Below, one piece after another: positions 17,843 to 27,404 of a stretch of 64,000 nucleotides of DNA. The DNA lies in assembly GCF_001280595.1 (NCBI RefSeq), contig NZ_LITU01000051.1, positions 21,606 to 85,605 of the forward strand, read 5' to 3'. A model generated the notes under the pieces. The model had not been told where the DNA came from, did no database searches, and saw nothing but the letters and a program-made list of their open reading frames with translations. The DNA is from Paenibacillus xylanivorans (GTDB lineage: Bacteria; Bacillota; Bacilli; Paenibacillales; Paenibacillaceae). Numbering within the stretch: position 1 is the first letter of the stretch; each line of letters opens with the position of its first letter. The position numbers were made by a program, and so were the translations under genes.

Positions 17843-19033
17843 ATGAAATTCCTAATTGCCCTTCTTGGTATACTTGTTGTCTTTGGACTAGCTTATCTGG
17901 TCAGCAACGGTAAGAAGAAGATCCGTTATCGCCCACTAATCATCATGATTGTTTTACAAGTAATATTGGGATACGCATTGTTGAACACAGAAATCGGTAC
18001 CTTTTTGATTGGCGGTTTCGCGACTGTATTTGAAAGTTTGCTTGGCTATGCGAATGACGGTATCTCATTTGTATTCGGTGGCTTGACTACCGTTGGTGCA
18101 GACAGTGGGGGCGCACCATTCTTCCTCAGTGTATTGATGCCGATCGTTGTCATCTCAGCGCTCATTGGGATATTGCAGTATATCCGAATCTTGCCTTTTG
18201 TTATAAAATATATTGGTCTGGTATTAAGCAAAGTCAACGGAATGGGCAAACTGGAATCATATAACGCGGTTGCTTCGGCTGTATTGGGGCAATCTGAAGT
18301 GTTCATTTCTGTGAAGAAACAAATTGGGTTGTTGCCTAAACATCGGCTGTACACCTTGTGTGCTTCGGCGATGTCCACGGTATCGATGTCAATTGTCGGT
18401 GCCTATATGTCCATGATTGATCCGAAATATGTGGTTACGGCACTTGTGCTCAACCTGTTTGGCGGTTTTATCATTGCTTCCATCGTGAATCCTTATGAGG
18501 TTTCAGAGGAAGAAGATATATTGGAAGTACAGGAAGAAGAAAAACAGTCCTTCTTCGAAATGCTGGGCGAGTACATTTTGGATGGTTTCAAAGTTGCTAT
18601 CGTCGTAGCAGCGATGTTAATCGGTTTTGTTGCTTTGATCGCACTTGTTAACGGGATCTTCAGTGCAGTGCTCGGTATTTCGTTCCAGGAACTGCTTGGT
18701 TATGTGTTTGCGCCATTTGCCTTCATTATGGGTGTTCCGTGGAAGGAAGCGATTCAAGCGGGAAGTATTATGGCTACCAAAATGGTATCCAACGAATTCG
18801 TTGCCATGCTTGATCTGACCAAACAGACTACATTGTCTGCAAGAACAACAGGGATCGTATCCGTCTTCCTCGTATCGTTCGCCAACTTCTCCTCAATCGG
18901 TATTATTGCCGGCGCGGTGAAGGGACTTCATGAGAAACAAGGTAATGTGGTGGCCCGCTTCGGTCTGAAACTGCTTTACGGTGCATCGCTTGTCAGCGTG
19001 CTGTCTGCGATCATCGCCGGACTGTTCTTGTAA
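17843..19033 (+). CDS. nupC: nucleoside transporter, CNT (NupC) family
   Basis: 396 residues with about nine to ten hydrophobic segments. Family signatures are [37 protein letters not shown] and [16 protein letters not shown], which form the nucleoside and cation sites in CNT transporters. It imports nucleosides by proton or sodium symport. ATG 17843 follows AGGAGAG at 8 bases; the longer frame from 17804 has no ribosome site. Second gene of the deo operon, as in B. subtilis dra-nupC-pdp. Confidence 0.94.
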   Translation: MKFLIALLGILVVFGLAYLVSNGKKKIRYRPLIIMIVLQVILGYALLNTEIGTFLIGGFATVFESLLGYANDGISFVFGGLTTVGADSGGAPFFLSVLMPIVVISALIGILQYIRILPFVIKYIGLVLSKVNGMGKLESYNAVASAVLGQSEVFISVKKQIGLLPKHRLYTLCASAMSTVSMSIVGAYMSMIDPKYVVTALVLNLFGGFIIASIVNPYEVSEEEDILEVQEEEKQSFFEMLGEYILDGFKVAIVVAAMLIGFVALIALVNGIFSAVLGISFQELLGYVFAPFAFIMGVPWKEAIQAGSIMATKMVSNEFVAMLDLTKQTTLSARTTGIVSVFLVSFANFSSIGIIAGAVKGLHEKQGNVVARFGLKLLYGASLVSVLSAIIAGLFL

Positions 19034-19063
19034 AGCCGGATTATTGGAAGGAGTGCTTAAGTT

Positions 19064-20242
19064 ATGTCAACATTTAAAAGAGTACATCTGATCGTTATGG
19101 ATTCAGTGGGAATAGGTGAAGCGCCGGATGCGGCGGAATTCGATGATTTCGATGTCGACACCTTTGGACACATTGCACGTGAACATGGAGGGCTGAAAAT
19201 GCCTCATATGGCCAGTCTTGGACTGTCCAATATTAAGGAAATTGAAGGTGTCCCTGTAGCGGACGCACCAAAGGCCTTTTATACCAAGATGCAGGAAGCA
19301 TCGAGAGGGAAAGACACCATGACAGGTCACTGGGAGCTAATGGGTCTGTACATTGATACGCCTTTCCGCGTATTCGCTGACGGGTTCCCGGATGAATTGA
19401 TTCAGCGCATTGAGAAAAAAACAGGCCGCAAGGTGATCGGTAACAAACCGGCCAGCGGCACTGAAATTTTGGATGAGTTGGGTGCAGAGCATGTCAAAAC
19501 TGGCGCCTTGATTGTATACACTTCCGCGGATTCGGTTCTGCAAATTGCAGCACACGAGGACGTTGTTCCACTGAAAGAACTGTATGAAATCTGTGAGTTC
19601 TGCCGTGAGATTACACTCGAAGATCCTTACATGCTGGGCCGCATTATTGCACGCCCATTCGTAGGTGAAGTGGGGAACTTCAAACGTACATCCAATCGTC
19701 ATGATTATGCGCTCAAACCGTTTGGTCGTACCGTTATGAATGAACTCAAAGACGGTGGATTTGATGTCATCGCACTGGGGAAAATTGCAGATATTTACGA
19801 TGGCGAAGGCGTAACCAAGTCCGTACGTACCGTCTCTAACATGGATGGTATGGACAAACTATCTGAAACGATGGACGAAGAGTTCACTGGGATCAGCTTC
19901 CTGAACCTGGTTGACTTCGATGCCTTGTTCGGTCACCGTCGTGATCCACAAGGATACGCTCAAGCGCTTGAAGAGTATGATGCTCGTCTGCCTGAGATCT
20001 TCAGCAAAATGACGGACGATGATCTCCTGCTCATCACAGCAGACCATGGTAATGACCCAACGTACCGCGGCACAGACCATACACGTGAGTATGTACCGTT
20101 GCTTGTGTACTCCCCGCGCTTCAGCGAGGGTAAAAAGCTTGAATTGCGCAGTACGTTTGCCGATCTTGGTGCAACGGTAGCCGAGAACTTCGGTGTGAAA
20201 CTGCCGGAATACGGCACAAGCTTCCTGAAGGATTTGAAATAG
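19064..20242 (+). CDS. deoB: phosphopentomutase
   Basis: 392 residues. It interconverts (deoxy)ribose 1-phosphate and 5-phosphate. Alkaline-phosphatase-fold metal motifs are visible: [13 protein letters not shown] (first Asp), KDTMTGHWE (phosphorylated Thr), and [20 protein letters not shown] (Asp/His ligands). It starts 30 bases after nupC with GGAAGGAG. Links the nucleoside phosphorylases encoded downstream to DeoC. Confidence 0.97.
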   Translation: MSTFKRVHLIVMDSVGIGEAPDAAEFDDFDVDTFGHIAREHGGLKMPHMASLGLSNIKEIEGVPVADAPKAFYTKMQEASRGKDTMTGHWELMGLYIDTPFRVFADGFPDELIQRIEKKTGRKVIGNKPASGTEILDELGAEHVKTGALIVYTSADSVLQIAAHEDVVPLKELYEICEFCREITLEDPYMLGRIIARPFVGEVGNFKRTSNRHDYALKPFGRTVMNELKDGGFDVIALGKIADIYDGEGVTKSVRTVSNMDGMDKLSETMDEEFTGISFLNLVDFDALFGHRRDPQGYAQALEEYDARLPEIFSKMTDDDLLLITADHGNDPTYRGTDHTREYVPLLVYSPRFSEGKKLELRSTFADLGATVAENFGVKLPEYGTSFLKDLK

Positions 20243-20388
20243 TCAGATTTCTGATCTTTAACTGAACTTGGGGAAAGCTGTTATTTTCTTGGAACATAAA
20301 ATTGGACAGGATAACCTTTGGGGCAGCTTCGGCTGCTCCGGTCCCTGGCCTTCATTCAAACCTATGGATAACTGGAGGAGATTTAATC

Positions 20389-21096
20389 ATGAGTACACAT
20401 ATTGGAGCTAAACCGGGAGATATCGCTGAAACAATCCTTTTGCCAGGAGACCCATTGCGTGCAAAATTTATTGCAGATACGTACCTTGAAGATGTCGTTT
20501 GTTACAACGAGGTTCGCGGAATGCTCGGATTCACGGGTACATATCAAGGACACCGTATCTCGGTGCAAGGCTCGGGCATGGGGATTCCATCGTTCAGCAT
20601 CTATGCCAACGAACTGATCAGCGAATATGGTGTGAAAAACCTGATTCGTGTAGGTACTTGTGGAGGCATGCAGCAACACGTACGTGTTCGTGATGTTATC
20701 CTTGCTCAAGCTTCATGTACCGATTCCAGCATGAACAAGCTCGTATTTGGCGGATATGATTTTTCCCCGATCGCGACGTTCTCCCTGCTGAAAGAAGCTT
20801 TTGACCGTGCAACAGCAAAAGGCATGAAGATCCACGTCGGTAACGTATTCAGCTCCGATTCCTTCTATCGTGATGACCGTTCCGTGACTGAGAAATTGAT
20901 GCAGCACGGCGTACTGGGCGTTGAGATGGAAACAACAGCACTGTACACACTCGCTGCCAAATTTGGTGTGAACGCACTGACCATCCTTACTGTAAGTGAT
21001 CACTTGCTGACAGGTGAAGAAACTTCCGCCGAAGAACGCCAAAAAACGTTCAACGACATGATGGTTGTCGCACTGGAAACAGCAATTACATTGTAG
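20389..21096 (+). CDS. deoD: purine nucleoside phosphorylase DeoD-type
   Basis: 235 residues, typical for the hexameric class. Motifs: [17 protein letters not shown] (phosphate site), [22 protein letters not shown] (ribose site) and [11 protein letters not shown] (catalytic Asp). Splits purine (deoxy)nucleosides with phosphate. ATG 20389 follows GGAGGAG; the frame upstream to 20302 is not conserved and lacks a ribosome site. Intergenic gap to deoB is 146 bases. Confidence 0.97.
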   Translation: MSTHIGAKPGDIAETILLPGDPLRAKFIADTYLEDVVCYNEVRGMLGFTGTYQGHRISVQGSGMGIPSFSIYANELISEYGVKNLIRVGTCGGMQQHVRVRDVILAQASCTDSSMNKLVFGGYDFSPIATFSLLKEAFDRATAKGMKIHVGNVFSSDSFYRDDRSVTEKLMQHGVLGVEMETTALYTLAAKFGVNALTILTVSDHLLTGEETSAEERQKTFNDMMVVALETAITL

Positions 21097-21144
21097 TTTA
21101 TTATAAATATTTAATGATTTTAATCGAAACTTTTGTTCCACGAG

Positions 21145-21290
21145 CGTAGTGGAGGAACCGGAATCGATTCTGAAGAAGCGAAGCGTTCGCCTTTGCCTCC
21201 GAATTTCAACCTTTCAAAGGTTATTCAAAGAAATTTGGAGACAACAGCGATCGAAAGAACGATCCGGGGTCGGAACGGACCAACAACAAA
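21145..21290. repeat. structured intergenic repeat between deoD and pdp
   Basis: The gap contains a foldable block: CTCCGAATTTC (21197-21207) pairs with GAAATTTGGAG (21230-21240), with an inner AACCT/AGGTT pair, flanked by GATCG/CGATC words (21248-21265). Its left part, 21169-21194, matches 42486-42511 (upstream of the polyol dehydrogenase) at 22 of 26 positions. I recall similar elements scattered in Paenibacillus intergenic regions, but could not check that here. It lies inside an operon, so it is transcribed. Confidence 0.6.
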
Positions 21291-21328
21291 GTGTTCTATA
21301 CAAATCACTTACACGAGGAGAGATCATC

Positions 21329-22630
21329 ATGAGAATGGTAGACATTATTGCCAAAAAACGCGACGGAAAAGAACTGACAACAGCTGAGATTGATTTTGTT
21401 GTTCAAGGATATACACAAGGAGAAATCCCGGATTATCAAGTCAGCGCTTGGGCGATGGCAATATTCTTCAAGGATATGACGGACAAGGAACGCGCAGATT
21501 TGACCATGTCCATGGTGAACTCGCCCGAGACAATCGATCTGTCCGCAATCGAAGGCATCAAAGTAGACAAACACTCCACAGGAGGCGTGGGCGATACCAC
21601 AACGCTAGTACTGGCACCACTCGTTGCTGCTCTGGATGTTCCTGTTGCCAAAATGTCCGGACGTGGATTGGGTCACACAGGTGGTACAACAGATAAACTG
21701 GAATCCGTTGCAGGCTTCCATGTAGAGCTGGAGAAAGAAGAGTTCATCCGACTCGTTAACGAACATAAAGTGGCCGTTATCGGTCAGAGTGGCAACCTCA
21801 CGCCTGCGGACAAAAAGCTTTATGCTTTGCGTGACGTTACAGCTACTGTTAACTCCATCCCACTGATCGCCAGCTCTATCATGAGTAAGAAAATTGCAGC
21901 GGGTGCCGATGCCATCGTACTGGATGTTAAAACAGGTGCTGGTGCATTCATGAAGACTAAGGAAGATGCGAAAGAACTGGCACATGCCATGGTAAGCATC
22001 GGTAACAATGTAGGCCGTAAAACGATGGCTGTCATTTCCGATATGTCCCAACCACTGGGTCTCGCTATCGGTAACGCGCTTGAAGTGAAAGAAGCCATTC
22101 TCACGCTGCAAGGTAAAGGACCGAAAGATCTGGAAGAACTCTGTCTGGCGCTTGGACGTCAAATGGTATTCCTTGCTGGCAAAGCAGACTCCCTGGAGCA
22201 CGCAGAGGAGAAATTGAAAGAAGTGATCCAGAATGGTAAAGCACTGGAGAAATTCAAGGACTTCCTGGCAAACCAAGGCGGAGACGCTTCAGTTGTAGAT
22301 CACCCGGATCGCTTGCCACAAGCGAAATATCTGGTTGAAGTACCAGCGGATAAAGACGGATATGTAGCTGGTATCGTCGCTGACGAAATCGGTACTGCTG
22401 CAATGTTGCTTGGTGCAGGCCGTGCAACGAAAGAATCCGAAATCGACCTCGCCGTGGGCTTGATGCTCAATAAAAAAGTGGGCGACCAGGTTAAAGCTGG
22501 CGAATCCCTCGTAACGATCCATGCCAATCGTGAAGATGTGGCAGACGTTATTGCGAAAATTAAAGAGAACATTACGATTTCGGATCATGCTGATGCTCCT
22601 GTGCTGGTACATGATATCGTAACGGAATAA
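21329..22630 (+). CDS. pdp: pyrimidine-nucleoside phosphorylase
   Basis: 433 residues, the length of Bacillus Pdp. Motifs: [20 protein letters not shown] (phosphate binding), [17 protein letters not shown] (pyrimidine site) and [12 protein letters not shown]. It phosphorolyses uridine, thymidine and deoxyuridine. ATG 21329 follows GAGGAGAG; the open frame continues upstream to 21149 only through the repeat element and is not coding. Last gene of the deo operon, before a strong terminator. Confidence 0.96.
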   Translation: MRMVDIIAKKRDGKELTTAEIDFVVQGYTQGEIPDYQVSAWAMAIFFKDMTDKERADLTMSMVNSPETIDLSAIEGIKVDKHSTGGVGDTTTLVLAPLVAALDVPVAKMSGRGLGHTGGTTDKLESVAGFHVELEKEEFIRLVNEHKVAVIGQSGNLTPADKKLYALRDVTATVNSIPLIASSIMSKKIAAGADAIVLDVKTGAGAFMKTKEDAKELAHAMVSIGNNVGRKTMAVISDMSQPLGLAIGNALEVKEAILTLQGKGPKDLEELCLALGRQMVFLAGKADSLEHAEEKLKEVIQNGKALEKFKDFLANQGGDASVVDHPDRLPQAKYLVEVPADKDGYVAGIVADEIGTAAMLLGAGRATKESEIDLAVGLMLNKKVGDQVKAGESLVTIHANREDVADVIAKIKENITISDHADAPVLVHDIVTE

Positions 22631-22667
22631 TACACAAGGCAGACAACCTAATGTCTGATTGAAATTC

Positions 22668-22708
22668 AAAGACCCGAAGCTATGCATTCCTTAGCTTCGG
22701 GTCTTTTC
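22668..22708. terminator. terminator of the deo operon
   Basis: AAAGACCCGAAGCTA (22668-22682) / TAGCTTCGGGTCTTT (22692-22706), T-rich after. The minus-strand gene ends immediately beyond, so it probably works in both directions. Confidence 0.92.
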
Positions 22709-23692
22709 TCATTTGTCCTCTATCATATCATATGCCATAACTGAATCTGCACTGGTATAAATGTATGGAGTGGATGGCTGATCGACAGGCGTTACTTTCG
22801 TCGCCCGAATCTCAATGGTGTCCTCACCGTTCACTTGAGCCGATCCAATCGTGCCATCGATTTGTACCCAACTGTCTGTAGAGAAGCTGTCTGCATTCGG
22901 TACATGAATCATCACGCCAAAGGGGGCCGCGTCTGCGGGGCAGCACATCACCAGAAATCGTCCTAATGCAAAATGCGATTCATGATCCATACTTTTATCT
23001 CGATATACAAACCCGGTAAGGGAGATAGCCTTGCCTGCAAATTGTCGTTGGAACATGTCGATGGAACCCAATGTCTCGGAGAAGATTTCGGGATATACCT
23101 TGATGACCGATTCCGCATATAACTTTTCCGCCAGTTCGGCGAATTCCCGACTGTACTCATCCGGGGGAATGAATTGTACTTTCGCGGCAGGCGCAGATAA
23201 TTCAACAGTTGCTGTTTTTTTTGAAAGATCTTTAATGTCCAGTTCTGTGGCATCAGGCAAAGTCTCTTTCCGACGAATCTCCGGAGGACCATAGGATAGT
23301 GACATGCCTTTTTGACTGGCCATGGAACTACCTAGTGCCTGATCGGGTAAAAGAAAGCCAAGTACTAAAGGGATGGCAATCAAGCCATAGATCAGCAAGC
23401 TGCGTACTAATCCTGAAGGAGGCGGATGCTCACAGTCACAATGGAGCTGTTTATTGCCAAACAGTCCGTGCCAGGCCATGATAGCGGCAATAAACAAAAA
23501 GGGAACAGGACAGCAGAGAAGCAATCGTTGCATCGTTGGTGCCAGATAATAATGAAGAGAATCGCTTGAATTCAAATGAATGATGTATACAGCCAACCCG
23601 CCAATCCAAAGCGCACGAATCAGGTTATGCCATTGGATGGAGGGAGATTTTGAAACAGAAGCTTGAGACATCATATAATCAGAATGGTTCAT
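22709..23692 (-). CDS. TIGR03943/DUF1980 family membrane-anchored protein (YcgQ-like)
   Basis: 327 residues. Two hydrophobic N-terminal segments (about residues 27-43 and 56-74) and one near residue 105, then a soluble domain with the family signature FLVMCCPADAAPFGVMIHV and a double-domain layout. In B. subtilis the homologue YcgQ is encoded with the permease YcgR, as here. Ribosome site AAAGAGGTGAT precedes the ATG. Function is not established; the partner permease, the histidine-rich loop in it and a Zur-box-like palindrome upstream point to zinc or another divalent metal. Confidence 0.85.
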   Translation of the reverse strand: MNHSDYMMSQASVSKSPSIQWHNLIRALWIGGLAVYIIHLNSSDSLHYYLAPTMQRLLLCCPVPFLFIAAIMAWHGLFGNKQLHCDCEHPPPSGLVRSLLIYGLIAIPLVLGFLLPDQALGSSMASQKGMSLSYGPPEIRRKETLPDATELDIKDLSKKTATVELSAPAAKVQFIPPDEYSREFAELAEKLYAESVIKVYPEIFSETLGSIDMFQRQFAGKAISLTGFVYRDKSMDHESHFALGRFLVMCCPADAAPFGVMIHVPNADSFSTDSWVQIDGTIGSAQVNGEDTIEIRATKVTPVDQPSTPYIYTSADSVMAYDMIEDK

Positions 23693-23823
23693 GTAATCAC
23701 CTCTTTTGATCAGATCGTGACTTCGTGAATGCTCTCTCGGATACGCGGGCGAACGAACCCATTGTACCCGTATGAAAGTTCATACACTTAATAATTAATG
23801 TCATTAAACATATTCATAAGTGC

Positions 23824-24861
23824 TCATGCCAAAAGGTTAATCAACCACGACCCTGCGAAAACCAACATAATAATCGCCAGGCTCAAGCCAATAACAAACC
23901 GGGTACGGAAGGTGGAGAGCAGCATCAGTGTGCTTTTGAAATCAAGCATTGGACCGAGAACGAGAAAGGATAACAACGGTCCTAACGCAAACGTGTGAGA
24001 GAAGGCAGAGGCTACGAATGCATCGGATGTCGAACAGAGAGACAATACATACGCAAAGCCCATCATGAATAAATAGGAGGCGACAGGCCCGTTACCTAGA
24101 GAGATGAGATCACTGCGGCTGATAAATGTCTGGATACAGGCTGTAATTAGAGCGCCAATCACCAGATATTTGCTCATATCGACAAATTCGTCACCCGCAT
24201 GGATGAAAAAGCTGCGCCAGTTTTTATCGTGCGCGTGATCATGATCGGCTGAATGTGAATGAGGCTTTACCATTTTAAATCTGGGATGAGTTTGTACCAT
24301 GGCTGATCCACGTCGTTTAGGTGTTTTCAACGGATTATGATGAACAAACACATACGTCAAAATGCCTATTAAGGCAGCCACGGCAAAAGAGAGCAACATA
24401 CGCGCAATCACAATTTCCGGATGGGACGGAAATGCAAGTAAGGTTGCAGTAAATACAATTGGATTTACGACAGGACCACTTAAAATAAACGTGACCGCAA
24501 TGTAGGCGGGCATACCTTTGTGCATTAATCGGCGGACAACCGGAATCATCCCGCATTCGCAGATCGGAAAAACGATTCCTAGCAGACCGGCTACCAGGAC
24601 CCCTCCAACGGGGTTTTTGGGAGTTAGCCTTCGTACCATTTCTCCAGAAACAAACCATTGCATAAATGAAGATAACAACACCCCTATGAGCAGAAATGGA
24701 GCCGCTTCGAGGAAAATGCTGATGAATATCGTTTTCATATTTTGTAAGGCTTCACTGTTCCATGCCTCTTTCAGATCGGGAGCCAACGTGATCAACACGG
24801 GAACAAGAAATGCACAAGGTATAAGGAATGACAGGAGCTTTAGATTGGCTGCCAATTTCAT
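23824..24861 (-). CDS. UPF0718/DUF318 permease (YcgR-like) with histidine-rich loop
   Basis: 345 residues with eight or more membrane segments. Signature segments of the ArsP/DUF318 permease family are FPICECGMIPVVRRLMHKGMP, FILSGPVVNPIVF and LCSTSDAFVASAF. The central cytoplasmic or external loop carries HSHSADHDHAHD, a metal-binding pattern. GGAGGT lies 9 bases before the ATG. First gene of a two-gene operon with the TIGR03943 gene, divergent from a COG0523 GTPase gene. A Zur-box-like palindrome sits about 76 bases upstream. The direction of transport is unknown. Confidence 0.87.
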   Translation of the reverse strand: MKLAANLKLLSFLIPCAFLVPVLITLAPDLKEAWNSEALQNMKTIFISIFLEAAPFLLIGVLLSSFMQWFVSGEMVRRLTPKNPVGGVLVAGLLGIVFPICECGMIPVVRRLMHKGMPAYIAVTFILSGPVVNPIVFTATLLAFPSHPEIVIARMLLSFAVAALIGILTYVFVHHNPLKTPKRRGSAMVQTHPRFKMVKPHSHSADHDHAHDKNWRSFFIHAGDEFVDMSKYLVIGALITACIQTFISRSDLISLGNGPVASYLFMMGFAYVLSLCSTSDAFVASAFSHTFALGPLLSFLVLGPMLDFKSTLMLLSTFRTRFVIGLSLAIIMLVFAGSWLINLLA

Positions 24862-24936
24862 GGGATAGACCTCCAGAACCAGGACTTTGGTAAAATATAT
24901 GCTTGTACCTTACGCATCATACTCGATCCCTTTAAT

Positions 24937-24957
24937 TAATCAACATTTTTACGATTT
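24937..24957 (-). promoter_or_regulatory. candidate Zur box upstream of the permease operon
   Basis: On the minus strand the site begins AAATCGTAA and ends GTTGATTA, agreeing with the Bacillus Zur consensus (AAATCGTAAT-N-ATTACGATTT) at about 16 of 20 defined positions; the left half is perfect. Confidence 0.55.
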
Positions 24958-25112
24958 ACACGTCTGAGCATGCAGTTACGTTATATTTGCCCTGAAATGA
25001 GCTACATTCCACGTAAGTGCGAACGATCTCCCAGACTCGATTTCGGTATAGAGCTTTTAGAAACTGATAATGTTGACAAAAGAAACAAGGTGCAGGTATA
25101 TTTTGAGTTGTT

Positions 25113-25131
25113 AATCGTAACTATTACTATT
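25113..25131 (+). promoter_or_regulatory. candidate Zur box upstream of the COG0523 gene
   Basis: AATCGTAACTATTACTATT matches the Bacillus Zur consensus except two positions. It is about 95 bases before the ATG at 25225. Confidence 0.7.
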
Positions 25132-25224
25132 AAATAATTGTTATTTTCAGCCTATTGGTCGAGTGGAAGCTACATAGCATTCCGTTTTTAGTTTTGAGAG
25201 GATAAATAGAAAGGAGTCATTGAA

Positions 25225-26423
25225 ATGACAGAACAACAGGTACAACCCCGAGCTCCAGTGACCGTATTAAGTGGATATCTGGGGCAGGCAAAACGACTTT
25301 GCTTAACCATGTGCTCCATAATCGAGAGGGCATGCGAGTTGCTGTAATTGTGAATGACCTCAGTGAAGTTAATATTGATGCTGACTTGATCCGGGATGGC
25401 GGTGGATTATCACGTATTGATGAGAAGCTGGTAGAGATGTCCAATGGCTGCATTTGCTGCACGTTGCGTGAGGATTTGCTGAGAGAGGTAGAGCGGCTTG
25501 CGCTGGACGGTTCCTTTGACTACATATTGATTGAATCGACAGGCATTGGGGAGCCTGTACCCGTTGCCCAGACATTTACGTACATTGACGAAGAACTGAG
25601 GAATGATTTAACGAAGTTTACGCGGCTCGATACGATGGTAACGGTAGTGGATGCTGCCCAGTTCTGGCGCGATTTCTATTCCAAAGAAACGTTGAAGGAT
25701 CGGGGGCAGGAAGCCGGAGAGGACGATGTACGGGGAATCGTTCATCTGCTGACGGATCAGGTTGAATTCTGTGATGTGCTGATTTTGAACAAGTGTGATC
25801 TGGTGTCTGAGGACGAACTGCTCAAGCTTGAGAAAGCACTGCATGCGATGCAGCCGGAAGCCCGACTTATTCGTACAACCCATGGACAGATCGACCCGAG
25901 GGAGATATTGAATACCGGACGGTTTGACTTTGAAAAAGCAAGCCAGTCTGCGGGTTGGATCCGCGAGTTAATGAAGGAAGAACACACACCCGAAACAGAG
26001 GAATATGGCATTCACTCCTTTGTGTACCACCGAAAACGTCCGTTCCATCCGGAACGTTTGCTGCGCTGGATTGCGAAATGGCCCGAAACTATCGTACGTT
26101 CCAAAGGCTTAATGTGGCTGGCAACACGTAATCATATGGCGGTGTCATTCAGTCACGCGGGAACATCGAAGCAGTTAGGACCTGCCGGATTGTGGGTAGG
26201 TGCGATGAGTGAGGAAGAGCGACAAATGCATTTTGGTAATACACTTCCACCTATTCCGGATTGGGATGAGCAGTTGGGAGATCGGGTAACGAAACTGGTG
26301 TTCATTGGGATTGATATGGACCGTGCGGAGATTGAACGGACGCTGGATGAGACACTTCTTACCGACGCTGAGATGCATACGAACTGGCGAGAACTGAAAG
26401 ATCCATTTCCAGCATGGAGTTGA
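25225..26423 (+). pseudogene. COG0523/CobW-family GTPase, frameshifted in the P-loop
   Basis: The gene begins at ATG 25225 with AAGGAG 8 bases upstream and reads MTEQQVQPRAPVTVLSGYLG, then meets GGGG at 25281-25284. One more G would continue into AGKTTLLNHVLHN, the expected Walker A motif; as written the frame ends at TAA 25345-25347 after 40 codons. The remainder (25299-26423, the -1 frame) encodes the rest of the protein, with the family metal motif NGCICCTLRED, ESTGIGEPVPVAQ, LNKCDLVSEDEL and a CobW C-terminal domain (WLATRNHMAVSFSHAG). Intact, it would be a YciC-like zinc metallochaperone. A homopolymer sequencing error is as likely as a real mutation. Confidence 0.88.
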
Positions 26424-26452
26424 CAAAAGAAAAAGCATAGGCTAATATCATT

Positions 26453-26473
26453 AAATAGTAATAATTACGAATA
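26453..26473 (+). promoter_or_regulatory. candidate Zur box upstream of rpmG
   Basis: The centre GTAATAATTAC is an exact Zur core palindrome, flanked by AAATA and GAATA; 25 bases before the L33 start. Confidence 0.75.
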
Positions 26474-26497
26474 AATAGAACAAAGGAGGCCATATCC

Positions 26498-26647
26498 ATG
26501 AGAGTCATTGTAACTTTAGCCTGCACCGAGTGCGGAGATCGCAACTATACAACAACCAAGAACAAGCGTAACCATCCGGAACGGATCGAATTGAAGAAGT
26601 ATTCACCACGATTGAAGAAGATGACGATTCACCGGGAAACAAGATAA
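26498..26647 (+). CDS. rpmG: 50S ribosomal protein L33, zinc-independent-type paralogue
   Basis: 49 residues, too short for many ORF screens. [20 protein letters not shown] and the KNKR and HRETR segments identify L33. Only the first cysteine pair (C9, C12) remains; the second CxxC position reads [10 protein letters not shown], so a four-cysteine zinc ribbon cannot form. Such C-minus paralogues replace the zinc-binding L33 during zinc starvation. It has AAAGGAGG 8 bases before the ATG and a Zur-type palindrome just upstream, in the middle of a zinc-uptake region. Confidence 0.93.
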   Translation: MRVIVTLACTECGDRNYTTTKNKRNHPERIELKKYSPRLKKMTIHRETR

Positions 26648-26664
26648 TTTTTTTTGTCATTTTT

Positions 26665-26685
26665 ACATCGTAATATTTACGAAAA
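26665..26685 (+). promoter_or_regulatory. candidate Zur box upstream of znuC
   Basis: ATCGTAATATTTACGA is a near-perfect Zur core. It lies 12 bases before the znuC start and overlaps the ribosome-site region. Confidence 0.72.
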
Positions 26686-26696
26686 GAGGAAAAACC

Positions 26697-27404
26697 ATGA
26701 TTCTATCTTCCATGCGTGATGTGGTATTCGGATACGGCAAAGAGCCTGTCATTGACCAACTGTCGCTGGATATCCATGTAGGGGAGTTTGTGGGCATTAC
26801 AGGACCCAACGGTTCTGCGAAAACAACCATGCTGAAATTGCTGCTGGGGCTTTTACAGCCATGGAGCGGCACGGTACATATGAACGCACAGTCCGTACGT
26901 GGCAGCAAGCTGAACATCGGATATGTACCCCAACAGGTCGCATCATTCAATAGTGGATTTCCCAGTACGGTGATCGAACTGGTGCGATCCGGATGTTACC
27001 GTAAACTCGGCTTGTTCCGCAGATTCACATCCGAGCAGGAAGCCATTGTGGAGCGCAGCTTGCGGGAAGTCGGCATGTGGGAATACCGCAACGCCCGGGT
27101 TGGCGAACTGTCGGGTGGACAAAAGCAGCGAATCTGTATTGCCAGAGCCTTGGCAGGCGAGCCGCAGGTACTCGTTCTGGATGAGCCGACTACAGGGATG
27201 GATCGGCGCAGCCGTGAAGGGTTCTATGATCTGATGCGCCATTATGCTGATGTCCATGGGCTGACCATTATTATGGTAACCCACGGACTGGAAGAGATGG
27301 GCAACCGATTGGACCGGACCATTACCCTGGAACGGCAAGAAAGTGAGGAATGGCAGTGTTTGAGTACGAATTCATGCAGCGTGCTTTCTGGGCAGGTGGA
27401 CTGA
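26697..27404 (+). CDS. znuC: zinc ABC transporter ATP-binding protein
   Basis: 235 residues. ABC ATPase with Walker A GPNGSAKTT (Ala where Gly is more common before Lys), Q-loop VPQQ, signature LSGGQKQR, Walker B VLVLDEPT and switch His (VTHGLEE). It powers ZnuB for zinc import. AGAGGA precedes the ATG. Its 3' end overlaps znuB by 55 bases, an unusually long overlap, so the last residues are read in two frames. Together with the rpmG paralogue and Zur boxes, zinc rather than manganese is the likely substrate. Confidence 0.93.
   Translation: MILSSMRDVVFGYGKEPVIDQLSLDIHVGEFVGITGPNGSAKTTMLKLLLGLLQPWSGTVHMNAQSVRGSKLNIGYVPQQVASFNSGFPSTVIELVRSGCYRKLGLFRRFTSEQEAIVERSLREVGMWEYRNARVGELSGGQKQRICIARALAGEPQVLVLDEPTTGMDRRSREGFYDLMRHYADVHGLTIIMVTHGLEEMGNRLDRTITLERQESEEWQCLSTNSCSVLSGQVD

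Noticed and set aside
21149-21328. N-terminal extension of pdp
   Set aside because: The open frame runs through the structured repeat, is not in the family and precedes a perfect ribosome site for ATG 21329.
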